5,607 nt of DNA. It comes from Holosporales bacterium. Its GTDB lineage: Bacteria > Pseudomonadota > Alphaproteobacteria > RUG11792. How positions within the stretch are numbered: the first letter of the stretch is position 1; every line of letters starts with the position of its first letter. The DNA lies in contig JAITFF010000014.1 of NCBI GenBank assembly GCA_031281515.1, forward strand, positions 1 to 5,607, read 5' to 3'. The notes below the pieces were generated by a model. The model did no database searches. It worked only from the letters and a program-made list of their open reading frames with translations, and had not been told where the DNA came from. Of this stretch, positions 1-4,069 are shown one piece after another. The translations under genes were made by a program, and so were the position numbers.

Positions 1-156
1 GAGAAGGACTTTTTAGAGGCTTTGAATGCAGAATCTGGGATACTAAATACAATCGACGAGACCAATCTGCTATCCAATGATCTAAAATCTCAGATTGATA
101 TATTCGTTACGAAGTTTAAGAAGCAATGGCAAAGTCTCAATCGAGAATCGGCATAA
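1..156 (+). CDS. atpA: F1 ATP synthase alpha subunit, C-terminal fragment
   Basis: This is the 3' end of the gene for the non-catalytic alpha subunit of F1, which alternates with beta in the alpha3beta3 head on the cytoplasmic face of the membrane. Only the last 51 codons are present, in frame from base 1, ending in TAA at 154-156. The peptide starts EKDFLEALNAESGIL and continues through IDETNLLSNDLKSQI to a lysine-rich FVTKFKKQW end. This matches the usual alpha C-terminal helices (FL..L....ILK.I.ETG.LS......L......FKK). The nucleotide-binding core lies outside the window. Identity is supported by this pattern and by atpG following after a single base, the usual atpA-atpG arrangement. The 5' end is cut by the window edge, so length and integrity cannot be judged. 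Confidence 0.88.
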   Translation, partial: EKDFLEALNAESGILNTIDETNLLSNDLKSQIDIFVTKFKKQWQSLNRESA

Positions 157-157
157 C

Positions 158-1009
158 ATGGAGAACTTAAAAACCATAAAGAATAGAATCAGGACGATCG
201 ATAGTATCACAAAGGCGACGAATGCCATGAAAATGGTATCAACCGCTAAACTGGCAAAAATAAATAATGCCAGTAAATTCTCAAAGAAATGCTGTGATGT
301 ATTGCGTGAAATGATTTCGAAAGCCGTGAGTGAAGCAGTATTCAAAGATGTACTTGATCAAAATTCCTGGCTCAATCGAAATTCTGGAAAATCTCTGATC
401 GTGATATTATCGACTGATCAAGGGTTTTGCGGCGCATTTCACCAATCCATAAATGGGACCGCGAAAAAGATAGTCGCTGAACATGACGATGCCTATATCG
501 AAATTTTCGGCAAAAAAGAATTGCATTCCATTAGGAAGTCGACAGACAGATCTGCCGGTAGTCCTAGCGCTGGACGGATGCTCAACATCATAGCGTTCTC
601 CAAGTCTGTTGCCAGCATGGTTATGGAATATGTCATTCATCATGATGTGGTGGACGTATTCGTCATCAGCGGTAAAATGAGGAACATGCTATCACAGGAT
701 GCGATATGCACGAAGATTCTACCGATCGAAAGAGGGAGTGTTATCGATTCGGAATGCGTCAGCATCGATGGATCTTGGCAAGAATTCATAGACGCTGCAT
801 TCAGTATGTATATATCCAGATTATTCGTATCCATCGTGACCGAGCATTTGATTGCCGAATATTCGGCGAGAGTGATGGCCATGGATAGTTCCGTGAGGAA
901 TGCGAACGGTATACGAGATGAGCTGAGTGTGTTGTATAACAATATAAGGCAAGCGAAAATTACGCAGGAATTGACGGAAATAGTAGCCAGTGTGGAGTGT
1001 ATTCAATAG
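158..1009 (+). CDS. atpG: F1 ATP synthase gamma subunit
   Basis: Gamma is the central rotor shaft that couples proton flow through Fo to catalysis in F1. The product is 283 residues, normal for the family. The N-terminal helix (about 1-40) reads MENLKTIKNRIRTIDSITKA followed by AMKMVSTAKL, matching the family's NLK.I..RI.S....TKAMKMV..AKL. Residues 85-95 (STDQGFCGAFH) correspond to the SD.GLCG.FN motif. The C-terminal helix ends LYNNIRQAKITQELTEIV; R264, Q265 and T269 align with E. coli gamma R268, Q269 and T273, which contact the beta catch loop. The ATG at 158 is chosen because it gives the canonical N-terminus. An in-frame ATG at 95 would add 21 unrelated residues inside atpA. The start lies one base after the atpA stop and has only a weak GAGA at 143-146, so translational coupling is likely. 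Residues 100-210 are diverged. ARVMAMDSSVRNAN (about 237-250) resembles alphaproteobacterial, Rickettsiales-like gammas. Confidence 0.95.
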   Translation: MENLKTIKNRIRTIDSITKATNAMKMVSTAKLAKINNASKFSKKCCDVLREMISKAVSEAVFKDVLDQNSWLNRNSGKSLIVILSTDQGFCGAFHQSINGTAKKIVAEHDDAYIEIFGKKELHSIRKSTDRSAGSPSAGRMLNIIAFSKSVASMVMEYVIHHDVVDVFVISGKMRNMLSQDAICTKILPIERGSVIDSECVSIDGSWQEFIDAAFSMYISRLFVSIVTEHLIAEYSARVMAMDSSVRNANGIRDELSVLYNNIRQAKITQELTEIVASVECIQ

Positions 1010-1027
1010 GAAATGTGAGTGTGAAAT

Positions 1028-2572
1028 ATGAGCAAAGCGGCGGTAAGTAAAGATAAGACGATAATCCGAAGAAGAAAGAAAAATGTGGCCAAATCGGAGA
1101 TTGGAATAGTAACTCAGGTTATAGGAGCCGTTATCGATGTTTATTTTGAGGGTGAATTGCCTTCCATATTCCATGCTCTAAAGCTAAAAATTGATGATAA
1201 TGCAAAAACTAGACCGTCTCTGGATAAAACGGAAACGAAAGAAAATAGTGATGGTGGAATTAGATACATCACTCTTGAAGTTCTACAGCATATTGGTGAA
1301 AGGGTCGTCAGGACGATCGCGATGGCCTCGACCGATGGTGTAGCCAGAGGAATGGAGGTGGTCAACACGAAGGCTCCGATCAGCGTTCCAGTTGGACGGG
1401 CGACTCTCGGCCGGGTTTTGAATGTAACCGGAGATCCGATAGACCATGGACCTCCAGTCAACACAGAAACGCACTTCCCGATCCATCGTGATGCCCCAGT
1501 TTTTGCGGAACAATCGACCAAGACGGAAGTATTAACGACCGGCATTAAGGTCATCGATTTGCTTACTCCTTACATCAAAGGCGGGAAAATCGGATTATTC
1601 GGTGGAGCAGGAGTTGGGAAGACAGTATTGATCATGGAGCTGATCAATAATATCGCCAAAAAGCACGGAGGTTTTTCGGTGTTCGCCGGAGTAGGAGAAA
1701 GGACCAGAGAAGGTACCGACCTCTTCGGAGAAATGATCGCCTCCGGTGTCAATAAAAGCCCTGGAGAAGATGGCTCGAAAGCGGCCCTTGTGTATGGTCA
1801 GATGAACGAGTCACCTGGGGCGAGGGCCCGGGTAGCCCTGACTGGGCTAACATTGGCCGAATACTTCAGGGATACCGAAGGCAAAGACGTTCTGTTTTTT
1901 ATCGATAATATTTTCAGATTTATTCAAGCTGGCTCCGAAATCTCAACCTTACTCGGGAGAATTCCATCGGCCGTCGGGTATCAGCCTACCCTGGCGACGG
2001 AAATGGGCAACCTCCAGGAAAGAATTACCTCAACTATAAGTGGATCGATCACGAGCATCCAGGCCGTTTATGTCCCGGCTGACGATTTAACCGATCCTTC
2101 GGCAGTGACGTCATTCATTCATATCGATGCGACGACTGCCCTAAGCCGCCAGATTGCATCATTCGGGATTTTCCCGGCCGTAGATCCACTCGAATCTACA
2201 TCCAGAATCATGGACCCGTTGATTCTCGGGGAAGAGCACTATGACACCGCTCGAAATGTTCAATACGTCTTGCAGACATTTAAATCTCTCCAGGATATCA
2301 TCGCGATAATTGGAATGGATGAATTATCGGATGATGATAAGTTAATCGTTAATAGAGCAAGGAAAATTCGTCAATTTCTATCTCAGCCCTTTCAGGCTGC
2401 CGAGAATTTCACCGGCCGCAAGGGGGTTTTTGTCGACTTGAAAGATACGATCGAGGGATTCAAGGCGATTTTGAACGGAGATGTTGATCAAATCCCAGAA
2501 TTCATGTTCTCATTTAAGGGGACGATCAATGATGTGATCAAGGAATTCGATCAGAGCAAATCACCAGAATAA
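1028..2572 (+). CDS. atpD: F1 ATP synthase beta (catalytic) subunit
   Basis: Beta is the catalytic subunit that makes ATP from ADP and Pi in the F1 head (EC 7.1.2.2). The product is 514 residues, against about 465-480 usually. Key elements are present: Walker A GGAGVGKT at 192-199 (K198, T199), GERTREG at 223-229 with catalytic E224, Walker B LFFIDN at 289-294 (D293), catch loop ADDLTDP at 351-357, DELSDDD at 431-437 in place of DELSEED, and adenine-pocket F455 and F461. The usual tyrosine in GIYPAVDP is F382 here. The extra length comes from about 20 basic N-terminal residues (RRRKK at 14-18) and an insertion of roughly 20 residues near 55-77 in the N-terminal barrel. The ATG at 1028 has no good Shine-Dalgarno. 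An in-frame GTG at 1085 would give (M)AKSEIGIVTQVIGAV, the canonical N-terminus, and a 495-residue product. The C-terminus (DQIPEFMFSFKGTI) departs from the usual D.LPE.AFYMVG. No atpC follows. The intact catalytic set argues for a functional, diverged beta. Confidence 0.95.
   Translation: MSKAAVSKDKTIIRRRKKNVAKSEIGIVTQVIGAVIDVYFEGELPSIFHALKLKIDDNAKTRPSLDKTETKENSDGGIRYITLEVLQHIGERVVRTIAMASTDGVARGMEVVNTKAPISVPVGRATLGRVLNVTGDPIDHGPPVNTETHFPIHRDAPVFAEQSTKTEVLTTGIKVIDLLTPYIKGGKIGLFGGAGVGKTVLIMELINNIAKKHGGFSVFAGVGERTREGTDLFGEMIASGVNKSPGEDGSKAALVYGQMNESPGARARVALTGLTLAEYFRDTEGKDVLFFIDNIFRFIQAGSEISTLLGRIPSAVGYQPTLATEMGNLQERITSTISGSITSIQAVYVPADDLTDPSAVTSFIHIDATTALSRQIASFGIFPAVDPLESTSRIMDPLILGEEHYDTARNVQYVLQTFKSLQDIIAIIGMDELSDDDKLIVNRARKIRQFLSQPFQAAENFTGRKGVFVDLKDTIEGFKAILNGDVDQIPEFMFSFKGTINDVIKEFDQSKSPE
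1085..1087 (+). other. Alternative GTG start of atpD
   Basis: This GTG is codon 20 of the longer atpD reading. Starting here gives an N-terminus (M)AKSEIG.VTQVIGAVIDV that lines up with the family's usual MA...G.I.QVIGAVVDV. The upstream sequence is purine-rich (gaagaagaaagaaa, about 1069-1082), but there is no clear AGGAGG core. Neither start has a strong ribosome binding site, so the sequence alone does not settle which is used. Confidence 0.4.
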
Positions 2573-2716
2573 TGGATTAGGGCAGAACCTTGCAAACTGG
2601 GAAGATACATGATTTTCCGAAATCGCTCCGTAATCTCGTTTTTTAAAAATGCGATAAGCTAAGGCTGGGTAACAGCGAACGGCCCCACGGACGCACTGAG
2701 GCTTTTGAGATTGCTG
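2573..2716. other. Convergent intergenic region between atpD and fic
   Basis: This 144-base gap lies between the atpD stop and the fic stop, which face each other. No atpC reading is visible in any frame. The longest + strand reading from an ATG (2608) is a 17-codon peptide with no resemblance to epsilon. A small hairpin (gattt/aaatc, 2611-2624) sits 14 bases before a T6 run at 2639-2644, too far for a standard intrinsic terminator. The segment 2661-2702 is visibly more GC-rich than its surroundings and contains the left arm of the inverted repeat annotated separately. Confidence 0.6.
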
Positions 2717-2719
2717 TTA
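2670..2719. repeat. Long-looped inverted repeat at the fic 3' end
   Basis: The arms TAACAGC (2670-2676) and GCTGTTA (2713-2719) are perfect 7-base complements separated by 36 bases. Inside the loop, GGCC (2681-2684) can pair with GGCT (2700-2703), one pair being G-U. A second possible pairing is GGCTGGGTA (2663-2671) with TACCCTGCC (2749-2757), with one mismatch. The right arm includes the fic stop codon (TTA at 2717-2719). This could be a weak bidirectional transcription end signal between convergent genes. Neither strand shows a T-run directly after the stem, so a standard intrinsic terminator is not supported. Confidence 0.35.
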
Positions 2720-3787
2720 TGAGGTGATTTGTCTATACCTAGTCGCTCTACCCTGCCCTAGGCGTATGATTTTATTCATAGCCAAGAGTTTCTTGATGAT
2801 TGATTCGACGGTTATTGCAGTGATACCGGTCCCAGAAATTACGTCCCTGCGACTGAATTCCCCGCCTTGTAACCCTAAGATATAGCTCCAAACAACTAAT
2901 TGTTTCTCTGATAATAGCTGTTCGAAGTTATCTTTTTCCATAATTTCTATGATTTTTTGTGCCTGAGTTCTAATAATTTCTAAGAAAAATAAAATCCATT
3001 CCGAAAGGTCTTCATGTTCCGTTTTCCAAGTTGTTTGTGTGTGGTTCAAAACTCTATAATACTCGGCCTTGTTTGACTCGATAATCTGTTCGTGCGAGGT
3101 AATCTTCGTAAAGAAATACCCATTACGCAGAAGCATTAAATTCGAAAGTAAACGACTCGTTCGACCGTTACCGTCTTGAAATGGGTGAATCGCCAAATAC
3201 TCGAATACGAAATTTGCTATGACGATCAAAGGATGTTTGAGGCTTATCGTTTCGGTATACCAATCGATCAATTCACTCATTTCTTTTCGGACGAGATGAG
3301 GAGGAGTCGGATCAAACACGATTCCAACGACTTTCCCTCCATAATTACGATCCTCCACGCGATTGGGTCCGATCTTATAATGTCCTCTGTGTCGCTCGTC
3401 TTTGTCGCAATATTTCAGCATCTCTTTGTGCAGCCAAAGAACGTTCGATTCAGACACGGAAATTTCTGCGTAGTTGTTAACCACAAATTGCAGAGTCTCT
3501 ATGTATCCAGCTACCTCTTGCTCATCTCGTGTCTTGAATTTCTTAATATTTATGTTTTGGTAAATCGATTTCACTTCTTCATCCGACAATCTATTTCCTT
3601 CAATACGATTCGAAGAACCGGTCGATGTGATAATCGCAGACTCAGTCAGACGCTCTAAAACCTGAGGAGCAACGCTGTTTGTAATACGCCATGATGTCTT
3701 TACAGCATCAATCTCAGCGATAATAGAATAGATCTTTTCCGTTATGCTACCGTATAAGCTGCTAATTCTCTTATTGAGTCTATTCAT
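2717..3787 (-). CDS. Fic-family protein AMP-transferase, class II, with C-terminal winged helix
   Basis: Fic enzymes transfer AMP (sometimes another phosphate-containing moiety) from a nucleotide to hydroxyl side chains of target proteins. The product is a complete 356-residue protein, close in length and layout to the Shewanella SoFic type: N-terminal helical region (about 1-110), Fic core (about 111-270), C-terminal winged-helix-like region (about 285-356). The core motif HPFQDGNGRTSR is at 201-212, with catalytic H201, D205, N207, R209 and R212 all intact. The inhibitory motif (S/T)xxxE(G/N) is present as SNRIEG at 59-64, with S59, E63 and G64. In this family E63 would salt-bridge R212 and block productive ATP binding, so the enzyme is predicted to be autoinhibited. 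GPNRVEDRNYGG (140-151) and the segment leading to DPTPPHLV (159-166) form the usual flap next to the active site. No signal peptide is seen. It is convergent with atpD and divergent from the ankyrin gene. The start ATG (3785-3787) has only a weak GAGA 13 bases upstream, inside a hairpin arm. The target protein is unknown. Confidence 0.93.
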   Translation of the reverse strand: MNRLNKRISSLYGSITEKIYSIIAEIDAVKTSWRITNSVAPQVLERLTESAIITSTGSSNRIEGNRLSDEEVKSIYQNINIKKFKTRDEQEVAGYIETLQFVVNNYAEISVSESNVLWLHKEMLKYCDKDERHRGHYKIGPNRVEDRNYGGKVVGIVFDPTPPHLVRKEMSELIDWYTETISLKHPLIVIANFVFEYLAIHPFQDGNGRTSRLLSNLMLLRNGYFFTKITSHEQIIESNKAEYYRVLNHTQTTWKTEHEDLSEWILFFLEIIRTQAQKIIEIMEKDNFEQLLSEKQLVVWSYILGLQGGEFSRRDVISGTGITAITVESIIKKLLAMNKIIRLGQGRATRYRQITS

Positions 3788-3798
3788 GATATTTCAGA

Positions 3799-3835
3799 AA
3801 TCTCATATTTCTTGCATATGAGATTGTATGAGATT
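3799..3835. promoter_or_regulatory. Candidate fic operator: inverted plus direct half-sites
   Basis: AATCTCATAT (3799-3808) and ATATGAGATT (3816-3825) form a perfect 10-base inverted repeat with a 7-base centre. A third half-site, TATGAGATT (3827-3835), repeats nine bases of the right arm in the same orientation exactly 10 bases further on, about one helical turn. The array ends 11 bases before the fic start codon and overlaps the fic -10 box. This arrangement is typical of an operator bound cooperatively by a dimeric regulator. Fic itself, with its C-terminal winged helix, is one possible binder. In RNA, the inverted repeat would also fold into a 10-pair hairpin that buries the only weak ribosome binding site. 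Confidence 0.6.
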
Positions 3836-3838
3836 ATA
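3833..3838 (-). promoter_or_regulatory. Candidate -10 box of fic
   Basis: On the minus strand this reads TATAAT, a perfect sigma-70 -10 hexamer, 45 bases before the fic start codon. It would place the transcription start near 3826, at the edge of the inverted repeat. The -35 is poor: TTGAAG (3857-3852) is only 13 bases away, and nothing good lies at 17. The promoter may therefore be weak or activator-dependent. Confidence 0.45.
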
Positions 3839-3839
3839 T

Positions 3840-3948
3840 GGAAAACATCCACTTCAACTTTTTCATATAGCAATTTAATTGCTGAATTTCTCCTGCTCAA
3901 TCCATAGGATTGGAGTATCGAAAAAATCTGCCATCGATGATGTTTTCC
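3840..3948. repeat. Distant 10-base inverted repeat
   Basis: GGAAAACATC (3840-3849) and GATGTTTTCC (3939-3948) are perfect reverse complements separated by 89 bases. They bracket the central part of the divergent intergenic region. A shorter pair, GAATTTC (3883-3889) and GAAATTC (3974-3980), is nested nearby. Such spacing could reflect paired regulator sites. Repeats of this length in AT-rich DNA can also arise by chance. Confidence 0.3.
3898..3912. repeat. Short palindrome in the divergent intergenic region
   Basis: CAATCC and GGATTG are separated by ATA, giving a six-pair stem with a three-base loop, plus a possible flanking T-G pair (3897/3913). It has no T-run on either strand, so it is not an intrinsic terminator. 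It may be a small operator half-pair for the ankyrin gene or fic, or may be fortuitous. Confidence 0.3.
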
Positions 3949-4056
3949 TTAATTTTAGCAAGTACAAAAGCGCTGAAATTCTGGATTAAGTGTCTACTTT
4001 CGGTTAAACTAACGATACTGCATATTAAATTAATTTGACGCACGCTCTGAATAAAC

Positions 4057-4061
4057 GGGAG
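4057..4061 (+). promoter_or_regulatory. Ribosome binding site of the ankyrin gene
   Basis: GGGAG lies 8 bases before the ATG at 4070, a good spacing, and decides that start. An earlier ATG at 4062 opens only a three-codon reading whose TGA (4071-4073) overlaps the chosen ATG. Confidence 0.7.
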
Positions 4062-4069
4062 ATGTATTT

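Larger units (their letters stand above)
3788..4069. other. Divergent intergenic region between fic and the ankyrin gene
   Basis: This 282-base AT-rich region separates two divergent genes and must hold the fic promoter and probably that of the ankyrin gene. It contains the half-site array and -10 box next to fic, a tight palindrome near 3898, a distant 10-base inverted repeat, and the ribosome binding site of the ankyrin gene, all annotated separately. No convincing gene is seen. A 33-codon reading at 3937-4038 has no ribosome binding site. For the ankyrin gene, TTGACG at 4035-4040 resembles a -35 box, but no matching -10 lies at the proper distance before its start. Weak -10-like boxes are GATACT (4014-4019) and TATTAA (4022-4027). 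Confidence 0.6.

Noticed and set aside
95..157. Upstream in-frame ATG extending atpG by 21 codons
   Set aside because: The added residues overlap the atpA coding sequence and have no counterpart in gamma subunits; the ATG at 158 gives the canonical N-terminus.
82..1752. Several 60-137 codon frames antisense to or offset within atpG and atpD
   Set aside because: They overlap strongly supported F1 genes, and their products show no recognisable motifs.
2611..2644. Possible intrinsic terminator of the atp operon (hairpin plus T6)
   Set aside because: The stem is only five mostly A-T pairs and lies 14 bases from the T-run, so it does not meet the usual pattern.
3176..3658. 160-codon + strand open frame opposite fic
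   Set aside because: It lies wholly within the well-supported fic gene on the other strand, has no ribosome binding site and shows no family pattern; it is a shadow.
3937..4038. 33-codon reading beginning MMFSLILAS
   Set aside because: It is hydrophobic and basic but has no ribosome binding site and could arise by chance in AT-rich DNA; not supported as a gene.
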